Assembly: GCF_016638705.1 (NCBI RefSeq)
Contig: NZ_CP067341.1
Span: 1,491,501-1,555,500 of the forward strand
Direction: 5' to 3'
DNA: 64,000 nucleotides
DNA from: Lysinibacillus agricola
GTDB lineage: Bacteria; Bacillota; Bacilli; Bacillales_A; Planococcaceae
Below, piece after piece: positions 54,538-62,670 of the stretch. A program made the position numbers and the translations under genes. The first letter of the stretch is position 1. Every line of letters starts with the position of its first letter. The notes below the pieces were generated by a model. That model saw only the letters and a program-made list of their open reading frames with translations, was not told the origin of the DNA and ran no database searches.

Positions 54538-55182
54538 ATGATTACAAAACACCATACATTAAAGCAAATTACAGATGCTGGACTTGTTGCAGTTGTACGT
54601 GCAGAAAATATTGAACAAGCAAAAAAAATTACCGAAGCTGCCTTAAATGGCGGTGTTGCTGCAATTGAAATTACCTTTACCATACCAGGTGCAACAAAGG
54701 TGATTGAAGAACTAGCTAACACTTTCCAATCAGATACTATTTTAGGAGCTGGCACAGTATTGGATGCCGAAACAGCTCGTATCGCAATTCTTGCAGGGGC
54801 AAAATATATCGTTAGTCCAAGCTTTAGCGTAGAAACAGCGAGGCTATGTAATAGATATCAAATTCCTTATATGCCTGGTGTCATGACGATTGAAGCTGCG
54901 ATACAAGCAATGGAATATGGTGCAGATTTGCTAAAGGTTTTCCCTGGCGAGTTAATGGGACCGAAAGTAATTAAAGCATTTAAAGGGCCTTTACCACGTG
55001 CTAATTTAATGCCTACAGGCGGTGTCAATATTAGTAATGTAAGTGAATGGATTCGTGCAGGCGCTGTAGCTGTTGGTGCGGGTGGTAGTCTTATCGGCAA
55101 TCCAGAGGTTGATGGATACGATAAAATTACACAAACAGCAAAAGTATTTTTACAAGAAATACAGCAAGCACGAAATAACTAA
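54538..55182 (+). CDS. KDPG/KHG-type class I aldolase
   Basis: This 214-residue aldolase splits 2-keto-3-deoxy sugar acids (phosphorylated) into pyruvate and an aldehyde. The Schiff-base lysine is K133 (LLKVFPGE), the general acid E44 (AIEITF) and the phosphate loop MPTGGVN and GAGGSL. AAGGAG lies before ATG 54538; the frame opens at 54517. No KDG kinase or dehydratase is adjacent, so the substrate may come from a non-standard route. Confidence 0.9.
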   Translation: MITKHHTLKQITDAGLVAVVRAENIEQAKKITEAALNGGVAAIEITFTIPGATKVIEELANTFQSDTILGAGTVLDAETARIAILAGAKYIVSPSFSVETARLCNRYQIPYMPGVMTIEAAIQAMEYGADLLKVFPGELMGPKVIKAFKGPLPRANLMPTGGVNISNVSEWIRAGAVAVGAGGSLIGNPEVDGYDKITQTAKVFLQEIQQARNN

Positions 55183-55232
55183 GCTTAAAGCAGGCCCTTA
55201 CGACCACTGTAGAAGCTTTGTTTATTGTTGCG

Positions 55233-55266
55233 GGATGTTGAGGAATTTTCGCGTTTCTCAACATCC
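55233..55266 (+). terminator. hairpin between aldolase and HAD genes
   Basis: GGATGTTGAG and CTCAACATCC form a perfect 10-bp stem followed by TTAATTTG. The T-run is weak, so termination may be partial. Confidence 0.6.
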
Positions 55267-55299
55267 TTAATTTGTATAATGTAATGAAGGAGGTTGCAT

Positions 55300-55923
55300 A
55301 TGGACATAGATAGCATTATTTTCGATTTGGATGGGACACTTTGGGATTCAAGAAAAACAGTAGCGCAATCATGGACGCAGGTAGTTCAGGCGTCTCCTTT
55401 CGGTAAAGGGAAAATAACCGAAGAAGATTTATCTAAAACGATGGGGTTACAAATTAAAGAAATAGCCGCTGTATTATTTGATTATCTTGATGAAGAAAAG
55501 CAGATGGAGCTTATTTTAGCATGCTGCCAGCAAGAGCAAGGTGATTTATTACGTAATGGCGGTATTTTATATCCGCAGTTAGAAGAAACTTTACTAGCTC
55601 TTTCAAAAAAATTCCGCTTGTTCATTGTGAGTAATTGTCAGGAGGGCTACATTGAAACATTTTATGCATTTCATAAACTAGAGAAATATTTTCTCGACTT
55701 TGAAAATCCGGGGCGTACAGGCTTGTCAAAGGGAGAAAATATTCAATTAATTATGGAAAGAAATCACATGAAAAACGCTGTATATGTGGGAGATACACAG
55801 GGAGATATGCTTTCTACAAAGATTGCAGGGATTCCTTTTGTGTTTGCTTCATATGGTTTTGGCAAGCCAGAGGAGTATGACTATATCATCGAAAAGCCAA
55901 TAGATTTATTGAAAATATTTTAA
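55300..55923 (+). CDS. HAD-superfamily phosphatase
   Basis: This 207-residue HAD hydrolase has motif I FDLDGTLWD (D9, D11), motif II VSNC, and motif IV YVGDTQGDM. The cap is alpha-helical, of the phosphoglycolate phosphatase kind. It would remove phosphate from a sugar or small organic phosphate. AAGGAGG lies 5-6 nt before ATG 55300. It is the last gene of the catabolic locus and may clear a dead-end phosphate ester. Confidence 0.87.
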   Translation: MDIDSIIFDLDGTLWDSRKTVAQSWTQVVQASPFGKGKITEEDLSKTMGLQIKEIAAVLFDYLDEEKQMELILACCQQEQGDLLRNGGILYPQLEETLLALSKKFRLFIVSNCQEGYIETFYAFHKLEKYFLDFENPGRTGLSKGENIQLIMERNHMKNAVYVGDTQGDMLSTKIAGIPFVFASYGFGKPEEYDYIIEKPIDLLKIF

Positions 55924-56280
55924 ACTTGAATTATAAAAAGTACAAATCAAATTTCAAAAAATGAAGGTATTTTGAAATTACTCCAACAGAAGAACAGTAT
56001 ATTTCAGAAAACGAAAACAAATGGGTTACAGCTCATTTTGAATCATTTAAGTAGTAAAAAGAGACAGCAATTGCTGTCTCTTACTAAAACTAACGCACCC
56101 GTTCAATAACATCCACAGAATTATAGCATAGTAAGACCCAACGTATCACAATAATGGCTGCAATAGAAAAAGCAGAAATGGGAGACTACAAAATATAGTT
56201 TACAGACTTTGTTTCAGTCCTTTCTTTAAAATAAGAAAGAGCAACCTGTTTTTTAGACAAGTCACTCTTTAAATTATTTA
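55924..56280. other. gene remnants and hairpin after the catabolic locus
   Basis: A plus-strand frame (about 55965-56054) without start reads TPTEEQYISENENKWVTAHF and ends in a stop; it looks like the end of a lost gene. AAGAGACAGC / GCTGTCTCTT (56057-56084) is its probable terminator. One copy of a short CACCCGTTCAATAA motif follows (56091-56109). Nothing else is recognisable. Confidence 0.5.
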
Positions 56281-56625
56281 TTAATCTATCTTTTGGTTTG
56301 TTAAATTAGTTCTCCACTCATTCGTTGGTGTAAGATAACTAATTATTCTTTCATCGATTAAATCCACTAGTTTATTCTCATATGTTTTTCTATAAGGTTT
56401 AGGAAGTTCTTCTTTTAGCCAACTTTCCTTTGTTCCTTTCCAGATTTCAAAAAGAGTAACTTCATTTGGATTATCTATATCATCTGAAAGAACGGCACTT
56501 ACAAAAGCTGGTTCATGTTCCATCGCTCTCATATTAGCAGATAATAATTCTTTGAATTCTTCCTTTTTTTCACTTTTAATTCTAAATCTTATATAGAGAA
56601 TTACGTTTTCTTTATTATTACTCAT
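56281..56625 (-). CDS. putative monooxygenase of the ABM (YgiN-like) family
   Basis: This 114-residue protein has the dimeric alpha-beta barrel pattern: YIRFRIKSEKKEEFKELL strand-helix, an EPAFVSAVL strand and VTLFEIWKGTKESW. Family members include quinol and antibiotic-biosynthesis monooxygenases and haem-degrading enzymes. Substrate unknown. ATG 56625 has GGAGG 7 nt upstream; the frame runs to 56661. Confidence 0.75.
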   Translation of the reverse strand: MSNNKENVILYIRFRIKSEKKEEFKELLSANMRAMEHEPAFVSAVLSDDIDNPNEVTLFEIWKGTKESWLKEELPKPYRKTYENKLVDLIDERIISYLTPTNEWRTNLTNQKID

Positions 56626-56844
56626 CAATATCCTCCAACTTAATAATTTTAGACTTATCATCTAAGAAATCATATCATGTTATAGGCATTGTAACCATGA
56701 TATTGAATATGTTTTTCATTTAATGCAGTGTTGATCTATTTAGTTATTCTACACAGTTAGCCATCCATGTAGCGTAAAATCAACACAACACCACAGAAAA
56801 TGAAAGATTTTTACGTTCTTTCATGGGAGTTTAAGTACATTTCT

Positions 56845-57297
56845 TCACATTCTTTTCTTTAAATAAAATGAGCAAAATCCTGAAACACAAAGGCAGGCTA
56901 TAAACGTCCAGAAGTTAAAAAATAAATGATTAGAAAAAAGATTTAAATAGGATATTTCGTATTCAAAATATGGATTCATTTCATTTCGAAATGAAACGAT
57001 TTGGTAAATCGTCATTCCAAAAATCAGCACAAACACCCCTGAATAGCAGGCTTGAAATAGTTTCCTTTTCACTGAAAAATGTTCATGTAACTTTTCAAAA
57101 ACAAACATCATTGCAAAGAAAAAATAAAGAATAATTAACATCGGAAACATAACAAACATTAAGCCTGGGTTTCCATTTCCTCCAACAAAATTGTCACCTG
57201 TGGGGTCGAATGAAGTAGTAGTCATATTAGTGAATGCAAAACCGACAACACTTACAATTCCCGAGATAACAACACTTAGCAAAAAAAGAAAACGCAT
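56845..57297 (-). CDS. hypothetical membrane protein, four helices
   Basis: A 150-residue protein with hydrophobic segments near 3-24, 45-68, 83-103 and 125-145; the loop after helix 1 is rich in G, N and T. ATG 57297 follows GAGGAGGAG. I recognise no family. A second four-helix protein gene of similar size lies 180 nt upstream on the same strand; the two may be distant paralogues. Confidence 0.65.
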   Translation of the reverse strand: MRFLFLLSVVISGIVSVVGFAFTNMTTTSFDPTGDNFVGGNGNPGLMFVMFPMLIILYFFFAMMFVFEKLHEHFSVKRKLFQACYSGVFVLIFGMTIYQIVSFRNEMNPYFEYEISYLNLFSNHLFFNFWTFIACLCVSGFCSFYLKKRM

Positions 57298-57476
57298 TAT
57301 ACTCCTCCTCAACAAACCTGCACCGTTAGTTCAATAAAGAAATAAAGAGCTGCCTATGCATAATGATCTTTAATTAAAGCACCCATTCGTTTAATAAGAA
57401 AAGAGACGCTTCTTCCACAATCGCGTCCGATTGTTGAAAATCATTAATTTGACCTTTAAAGAAAAGTCCCCATTAG

Positions 57477-57905
57477 TTAAACAAATTTTATATTTTTCTT
57501 CACAGAATTTTCTACCAGAGCATAGAGTAAACCTGCAATCCCAAAAATAATAATCGAACTAACAATACTTAAATTATATTCTACTATAAAACGGGAACCA
57601 TATATTATTTCAAAAGAAAAAGCCCCTATCACCCCACCAAATAAAGTAAAGGTAATTATTTTGAACATCCGATTTTTTACAAATTTACTTACGATAAATG
57701 TTAGTGGCAAAAATGAAATAGGGTATAGAATAAAAGCATAAGAACCCGTTAAGAACAAATAGCCAACTCCTAAATCACGAAGTCCCATCATATATTCTGA
57801 TGTCCTGATTTTATTTCCTTCTAAAACTTCTAAACCGATTCCAGCTAAAGCAAACAGCAATATAAAGGGTATCCACATTATTAAACAATGATAAAAAGTT
57901 TTCAT
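57477..57905 (-). CDS. hypothetical membrane protein, four helices
   Basis: A 142-residue protein with membrane segments near 8-26, 47-72, 80-100 and 110-130 and a lysine-rich C-terminus. AGAGGATG precedes the ATG. No family was recognised. It is surrounded by copies of a short CACC..GTTAGTTCAATAA motif. Confidence 0.65.
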   Translation of the reverse strand: MKTFYHCLIMWIPFILLFALAGIGLEVLEGNKIRTSEYMMGLRDLGVGYLFLTGSYAFILYPISFLPLTFIVSKFVKNRMFKIITFTLFGGVIGAFSFEIIYGSRFIVEYNLSIVSSIIIFGIAGLLYALVENSVKKNIKFV

Positions 57906-58341
57906 TCTAATTCATCCTCTTATGAATTTTATAATTGGTACAATTAAACTTCTTAATAAATTAAACGAAAATAGTGGAATAAAGTTACAATGTTTCTTTG
58001 ACTAACCTGCCCAGTTAGTTGAATAGCAACAATCTTTTAGAAAACAACCTATATCTTTTATTACTTAGAAGTTTAAGAAATAGGCTTAAATGTACAATTA
58101 ATAATTGATATAAGCTCCTTTTAAATTACTGCAACATTAGATTGATTTAATTGTTGTAGTAAATAGGGTCATCTGTGGTAAAAAAGAGGATAGATAGAGC
58201 GAATTTATTTAAGCTCTTCTATCCTTTTAATTTCTATACATATAATGTGTGACATTAAATAAGAATTCACTATTTAAAATAGTTTCAGCTTATAACTTGA
58301 CTTTTAATAAAAAAAATAACATCGTGAGCATTCTTTATAGC
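57906..58341. other. spacer with a bidirectional terminator-like hairpin
   Basis: AGGATAGATAGAGC (58188-58201) and GCTCTTCTATCCT (58214-58226) form a long stem with A-rich and T-rich flanks. One CACC-type short repeat lies at 58003-58025. A 60-codon plus-strand frame at 58249-58431 overlaps the phospholipase-like gene antisense and is not credible. Confidence 0.55.
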
Positions 58342-58605
58342 TTAAAAGAACCTATTACGCATTTCGAAAATATTGTAAAACAATTTAGCATCTCTAGCCA
58401 TTTTATTATTAGCGTTCATCTGTGGTCGTAAGCACTTTTGAAACATTTCATCGCAATATCTTGATCTACCATATCGAGCATAACATTCGTCGTGTAATTT
58501 GCAGCATGAATCTACAGCGTTGATAGGTCTACCTGGTCCTGAACATCCTGGTCCACAGTATTTATAACCAGGGTAGCAAAAACCAAATTTGCGGTATCTG
58601 TGCAT
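58342..58605 (-). CDS. PLA2-like mini-protein (parvovirus VP1-type phospholipase fold)
   Basis: This 87-residue cysteine-rich protein has the PLA2 calcium loop YCGPGCSGPG and catalytic CCKLHDECY (H38, D39). Bacillus genomes carry short proteins of this type, often named parvovirus coat protein VP1-like. There is no signal peptide. GGAGG lies before two adjacent ATGs (58608, 58605). A CATATTTTATA box 35 nt upstream resembles sigma-E/K -10 elements, hinting at sporulation expression. A decayed second copy lies at 41165-41250. Confidence 0.82.
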   Translation of the reverse strand: MHRYRKFGFCYPGYKYCGPGCSGPGRPINAVDSCCKLHDECYARYGRSRYCDEMFQKCLRPQMNANNKMARDAKLFYNIFEMRNRFF

Positions 58606-58824
58606 CATCTAACCTCCTTTTCTAAAAGATAATTTTTACTATAAAATATGAAATTTTTGCTTGTAGAAGGGGATTAAAAACTAATGTAAATGAAAAAAGG
58701 TACTAGCTGATGAGTCAATCTATATTTGTAAGGTTTCTGTAAGCTTTAAAAAAAACTACTGTAAGGATGGGAAGCTATGATAGCCATAGCGCAGTAAAGT
58801 ATGAAAGATAAGGAGTTTTACAGA

Positions 58825-59871
58825 ATGAATCTATCCGTTACTCAAAAAGAAAGAATCGTTTCCTTAGATATTATTCGTGGGTTAGCATTATTTGGCATTT
58901 TGTTTATAAATGTAGCGGCCTACCAATTAATAGTAGAGGGAGGACCGATGCCTGACTATAGTGGAATAAATGGTATTATTAATACGCTCATTGATATTTT
59001 TATTGAGAAGAAATTCTTTTCGATTTTTTCATTCCTCTTTGGTGTAGGTTTTTATATTTTTGCTTCACGTGCAGAAGCTCGTGGCGATAAGCCAAGATGG
59101 CGTTTTGCAAGACGTTTACTAGCTTTATTATTAATTGGCATTGTCCATATTTTTGTTTTCTGGGGCTCAATCCTTGCTTTTTATGCATTGATAGGTTTTT
59201 TACTGATACCTTTTTATAATGCAAAGATTTCAACGATTAGTAAATGGCTATTTGCTATCATTACTGTTCATGTGCTTTGTATCATTGGACAAATATTTCT
59301 GCCAAATCAAGAAGCCTTTTTAACTGTTTTTGGTTTATTAGGTAATGATGCAGTTGCTATTTTTATCATGTTTTTAACTGGTTTTTTAGTAGCAAAAGCT
59401 GATTGGATTAGTCATGTAAGTGAATACTCAAAACAAATAAAGTGGATACAATTTGTGACATTTCCGCTCTTTGTAGGCATCTCGCTTTGGATTTGGTTTG
59501 CCTCTCAAGGAGAGACTGAAAATCTAAAATTAATTATTGGTTTAGGGGTAATTCCGACAACGTATTTTTATTTAACTTGTCTATTTGTTATGTTGGAGAA
59601 TAAGAAAATCACGAAGCTTCTTCAGCCAATTGGACGAGTTGGTCAAATGGCATTTACAAACTATTTGTCTCAAAGCTTTATTGGCCTAGCTATTATTTCA
59701 TTAATGGGGCTTGAGGTTGTTTCACCTTCTGATGTAGTGATCATTGCAATCCTAATTTTTGTCATTCAAATTATCTTTAGTGTCATCTGGTTTAAATTCT
59801 TTAAAATGGGGCCATTTGAAAAGGTATGGCGCTTTATGACATATGGAAGAAAAGCAGTGCCAAATAAATAA
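58825..59871 (+). CDS. DUF418 family membrane protein (YeiB-like)
   Basis: This 348-residue protein has about nine membrane helices and the family motifs RIVSLDIIRGLALFGILFIN near the N-terminus, FSFLFGVGF, and the C-terminal VGQMAFTNYLSQS. The family is part of the acyltransferase-3-like membrane fold group; function is not established. ATG 58825 follows AAGGAG by 10 nt; the frame opens at 58801 without a ribosome site. Confidence 0.85.
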   Translation: MNLSVTQKERIVSLDIIRGLALFGILFINVAAYQLIVEGGPMPDYSGINGIINTLIDIFIEKKFFSIFSFLFGVGFYIFASRAEARGDKPRWRFARRLLALLLIGIVHIFVFWGSILAFYALIGFLLIPFYNAKISTISKWLFAIITVHVLCIIGQIFLPNQEAFLTVFGLLGNDAVAIFIMFLTGFLVAKADWISHVSEYSKQIKWIQFVTFPLFVGISLWIWFASQGETENLKLIIGLGVIPTTYFYLTCLFVMLENKKITKLLQPIGRVGQMAFTNYLSQSFIGLAIISLMGLEVVSPSDVVIIAILIFVIQIIFSVIWFKFFKMGPFEKVWRFMTYGRKAVPNK

Positions 59872-59885
59872 AACACTTTTGTGCG

Positions 59886-59929
59886 AAACTCCCTGACAGT
59901 AATTGATTTCAATCTGCCAGGGAGTTTTA
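59886..59929 (+). terminator. terminator after the DUF418 gene
   Basis: AACTCCCTG and CAGGGAGTT pair around an AT-rich loop, followed by TT. Confidence 0.75.
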
Positions 59930-60020
59930 GTGCTATAACGAAATGTATGAAATTGTAAAAAATGAAACCTAAAGAGAGAGATATCCGTAAAATAGATAAT
60001 GAAATAAAGGAGTAATGGAT

Positions 60021-60362
60021 ATGGCAAAACAAATGAAAAAATATTTAGCAGTCACAACAGCGTCATTTATGGCTATGCAATTAGCTGCATGTGGGAATAC
60101 AGAAACTCAGACTGTTGAAGAGTCTACTAATACAAATAATACAAATAATTTAACGGAAGAAAATAATACGACAACAACTGGAGATAATTTACAAAGTGTT
60201 TATGACAGCGACATGGCAAATGCATGTGATAAATGGAAAGAAAGTGATGATGGTTCGTTCGAGTGTTTAGATGAGGATTCGCCTCATTACGCACATCATT
60301 TCTTTAATGGACTTATGTATGCAACTGCCGGAGCAATGATAGGAAGTGCTATGTATATCTAA
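60021..60362 (+). CDS. putative lipoprotein, 113 residues
   Basis: The signal sequence (1-23) ends in lipobox QLAAC (C24). The mature part starts with a T/N-rich linker, then an acidic region with a cysteine pair (NACDKWKESDDGSFEC) and a Gly/Ala-rich hydrophobic end. ATG 60021 is 9 nt after AAAGGAG. Expected to be anchored on the outer face of the membrane. No named family was recognised. Confidence 0.72.
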   Translation: MAKQMKKYLAVTTASFMAMQLAACGNTETQTVEESTNTNNTNNLTEENNTTTTGDNLQSVYDSDMANACDKWKESDDGSFECLDEDSPHYAHHFFNGLMYATAGAMIGSAMYI

Positions 60363-60565
60363 ATAAAAAGATATGCACATAAATAGAAAAAAATAAATGC
60401 TTTTCTCTGAAGGTAGGAAAAACTCGTCACGGACATATTAAGTAATGACTCAAGGTCATAAAGCACATGTACTAGGGTGTTGTCCCTTATTCTCAAGCTT
60501 TTTAAAGATTTACAAAGTTCTTCGATTATATCATAGCAAACAGCTACCGTTTGAGATTTTTTCAA
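60359..60565 (-). CDS. possible 68-residue protein
   Basis: TTG 60565 has AGAGGTGG about 8 nt upstream. The first 45 residues (KKSQTVAVCYDIIEELCKSL onwards) look like natural helical protein; the hydrophobic end (AFIFFYLCAYLFI) may be read-through past a frameshift. It overlaps the lipoprotein stop by 4 nt. It may be a remnant. No family recognised. Confidence 0.35.
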   Translation of the reverse strand: MKKSQTVAVCYDIIEELCKSLKSLRIRDNTLVHVLYDLESLLNMSVTSFSYLQRKAFIFFYLCAYLFI

Positions 60566-60624
60566 CTACTTACCACCTCTCTTAAAAGATTCTTTGCATT
60601 ATCTTTTTGCATATTTCTTTATTT

Positions 60625-60762
60625 TTACTTTGTAACTAATACTGCAACTGTAGAATTAAAAGCTTGCTTCAATCCATATTCTTCATGAAAAAAGTGAATT
60701 AATTCGTGCCCTGCAAAAGATTTAAAAGAGTTGATACAGCTGTAAAAAAGAAGGGATTGAAT
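60625..60762 (-). pseudogene. gene remnant with HExxH motif
   Basis: A start-less minus-strand frame reads FAGHELIHFFHEEYGLKQAF and ends VLVTK at a stop (60625-60627). HELIH is a zinc-metalloprotease-type motif. Nothing before it forms a complete gene, so it appears to be the tail of a lost gene. Confidence 0.45.
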
Positions 60763-60869
60763 AGCCAGGGTGATGTATTGTCGCTTTGCATGGTAAGAAG
60801 GTTTATAAACTTTTTAGAAATTGTTTAACAAAAAATTTAAAATAGTGGTTTTTAAACCATTAATTGTAT

Positions 60870-60900
60870 TATAATTACAGTGAATTAACTTATTAATTTA
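60870..60900 (+). promoter_or_regulatory. -10 box and left 20-bp inverted repeat before the secreted protein gene
   Basis: TATAAT (60870-60875) is followed at 60881-60900 by TGAATTAACTTATTAATTTA. The exact reverse complement is found at 61779-61798 after the gene. The promoter lies outside the repeat pair. Confidence 0.6.
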
Positions 60901-60926
60901 AAGATTCAGAAAAAGGGGAGAAGAAT

Positions 60927-61760
60927 ATGAAGAAAATTATTACTATATTGTTTGCAACTCTATTTATTTCTTTAACAGCTTTTGAATCTAATTCTTACGC
61001 TTCTGAAATTGATGCTACTAGCTATAGTCAAAAGAAAGAAGTAATTATGGCTAATGACTTTAGCAATGCATCAAACTCTCAAATTATTACAAACTTATCA
61101 TTCTATAAAAAACAAATTCTTAATTTAACTGATGAAGAGTTTGATAGATTTATGTTTAATGTCGTAAAAGATAATCAAAATAATCTTGATGAGGTTAAAA
61201 CAAATTTGGAACTAGTTGGCGTTACTCTAAACATAGATAATAAAGGTGCGGATGTAGGAATTGAACCAGCAGCTATCAAACCTTCTCAAATGACTCTAAC
61301 AGCTTATTCAACTAAAAAATCAGGAGATTCTTTCTGGAGATTAAATACTAGTTGGACTACTAATGGAGTAAGTGAAGTTTATGCATCAACTATAGACGTA
61401 GTATCAATTGAATGGAACGCTAATGATGGTACTTATTATGATGCTGCTGTACCAGGTAGTCCTGTGTCTAAAAGAGATGGTAGTAAAAGTAGTTCTGGTG
61501 TCTACCTATTTAACGTAGAAGATGATAAGCTAAATTTTGATTCTTATGCAACTGTGTATATAAATAAAAAAACTAATAATGCTTTAAGTTACGGAACAAA
61601 ATATATACACACTTATTCGACAGTTAGTACAACTGTTGGTGGTTCAGCAAGCGTTAACTACGAAAAAGGAAATATAACAGGTGGCCTTTCATTTGACGTT
61701 AGTATAAGTACTAATCAACAAAAGTGGTCGGTATGGGATGATAATGTATTATACTGGTAA
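60927..61760 (+). CDS. secreted protein of unknown function, 277 residues
   Basis: A signal peptide (1-25, cleavage near SYA) leads to a helical N-terminal region and a beta-rich C-terminal half rich in S, T, N and Y (WTTNGVSEVYASTIDVV; STVSTTVGGSASVNYEKG). No cell-wall anchor or membrane helix follows, so it is probably released. AAGGGGAG precedes the ATG. The C-terminal pattern of alternating polar residues recalls secreted toxins and spore-surface proteins, but I recognise no family. A perfect 20-bp inverted repeat brackets the gene. Confidence 0.75.
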   Translation: MKKIITILFATLFISLTAFESNSYASEIDATSYSQKKEVIMANDFSNASNSQIITNLSFYKKQILNLTDEEFDRFMFNVVKDNQNNLDEVKTNLELVGVTLNIDNKGADVGIEPAAIKPSQMTLTAYSTKKSGDSFWRLNTSWTTNGVSEVYASTIDVVSIEWNANDGTYYDAAVPGSPVSKRDGSKSSSGVYLFNVEDDKLNFDSYATVYINKKTNNALSYGTKYIHTYSTVSTTVGGSASVNYEKGNITGGLSFDVSISTNQQKWSVWDDNVLYW

Positions 61761-61778
61761 GTAGTTATTAAAGTAAGG

Positions 61779-61798
61779 TAAATTAATAAGTTAATTCA
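61779..61798. repeat. right 20-bp inverted repeat after the secreted protein gene
   Basis: TAAATTAATAAGTTAATTCA is the perfect reverse complement of 60881-60900. It has no T-run of its own; a separate terminator follows. Confidence 0.85.
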
Positions 61799-61820
61799 AT
61801 CGTAATTGATGATAGAAAGA

Positions 61821-61862
61821 CAATAACCTATGCTTGAGCATTAAGTTATTGTTTTTCTTTTT
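61821..61862 (+). terminator. terminator after the secreted protein gene
   Basis: CAATAAC and GTTATTG arms enclose a short loop and are followed by TTTTCTTTTT. Confidence 0.75.
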
Positions 61863-61878
61863 AAGTAGGAGGGATATT

Positions 61879-62370
61879 TTGAACAAAAATATGTTCATAG
61901 TTGTTCTTTTGCTAGTTTTTTTAGTAGTCGGCGTAGGTACTTATACGTATTATCGCTTTAACCCAATAATTAATATTAATACTAAAATAATTGAGCTTGA
62001 TGAAAAGTCTCAGGAAAAATACAATAATATAGATAAATCTCAGAAAAATAACTTTAAAAAACTAGAATTTATATTAAATATAGATTATTCTGACAATATA
62101 GATGATTTAGAAATAAACATACCCCATTCATTTCGTGAGCTATTAGGGGAAGACGTTTATTGGAACGGTTCTAGTTATCAAGATAAAGATCCAGAAAAAA
62201 ATAAGATAGAATATAAAGACGAAATCATTATAAATTATAAGCAGCTTGAAAATAAGGATATCAAAGATTTATTGAGTAAAGGAACGATCACAATAACATG
62301 GAAATTAGACGGAAAGAAGAAAATAAAAACATTTAATATTGGAGAAACCATTACATTTTCCAAGGCATAG
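61879..62370 (+). CDS. membrane-anchored protein of unknown function, 163 residues
   Basis: TTG 61879 follows TAGGAGGG; the frame opens at 61834 inside the preceding terminator. One N-terminal helix (about 4-24) anchors a lysine- and aspartate-rich external domain that ends in beta-type sequence (TITITWKLDGKKKIKTFNIG). No family recognised. It follows the secreted protein gene and may act with it, but a terminator separates them. Confidence 0.65.
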   Translation: MNKNMFIVVLLLVFLVVGVGTYTYYRFNPIININTKIIELDEKSQEKYNNIDKSQKNNFKKLEFILNIDYSDNIDDLEINIPHSFRELLGEDVYWNGSSYQDKDPEKNKIEYKDEIIINYKQLENKDIKDLLSKGTITITWKLDGKKKIKTFNIGETITFSKA

Positions 62371-62670
62371 AGTGTAGGTGATTGTATTAAAAACCTTGGG
62401 GAATTGAACTGCCCCGTAAAAGTTAGACGTTTATTTGACTAATTTAAAGAGCATACTATTTACTGTATAAAGTAAAGACGAAAGATTAACTTTAATCCAT
62501 TATTTCATGAAATTCAATAGCCATTGTTTTGAAAAAGGTAGATCAAAACAATGGCTTTATTTAATTTTAAAAGTTTTTTAAGGAATTTTAATATAACCAT
62601 CACTGAAAAGACAAAAGAGGCTTTCTTAAATAAAAGCAAGCCTGTATGGCCTAAGAGTTTTTATTACTAT
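62371..62670. other. spacer with orphan IS-type end and terminator
   Basis: TGAACTGCCCCGTAAAAGTT (62405-62424) and the following AGAC match the terminal repeat of IS3/IS150-type elements; no transposase is present. AGCCATTGTTTTG (62519-62531) and CAAAACAATGGCT (62544-62556) form a strong hairpin followed by TTATTTAATTTT. No gene seen. Confidence 0.6.

Noticed and set aside
58249..58431. 60-codon plus-strand frame
   Set aside because: Antisense to the end of the phospholipase-like gene and without start signals.
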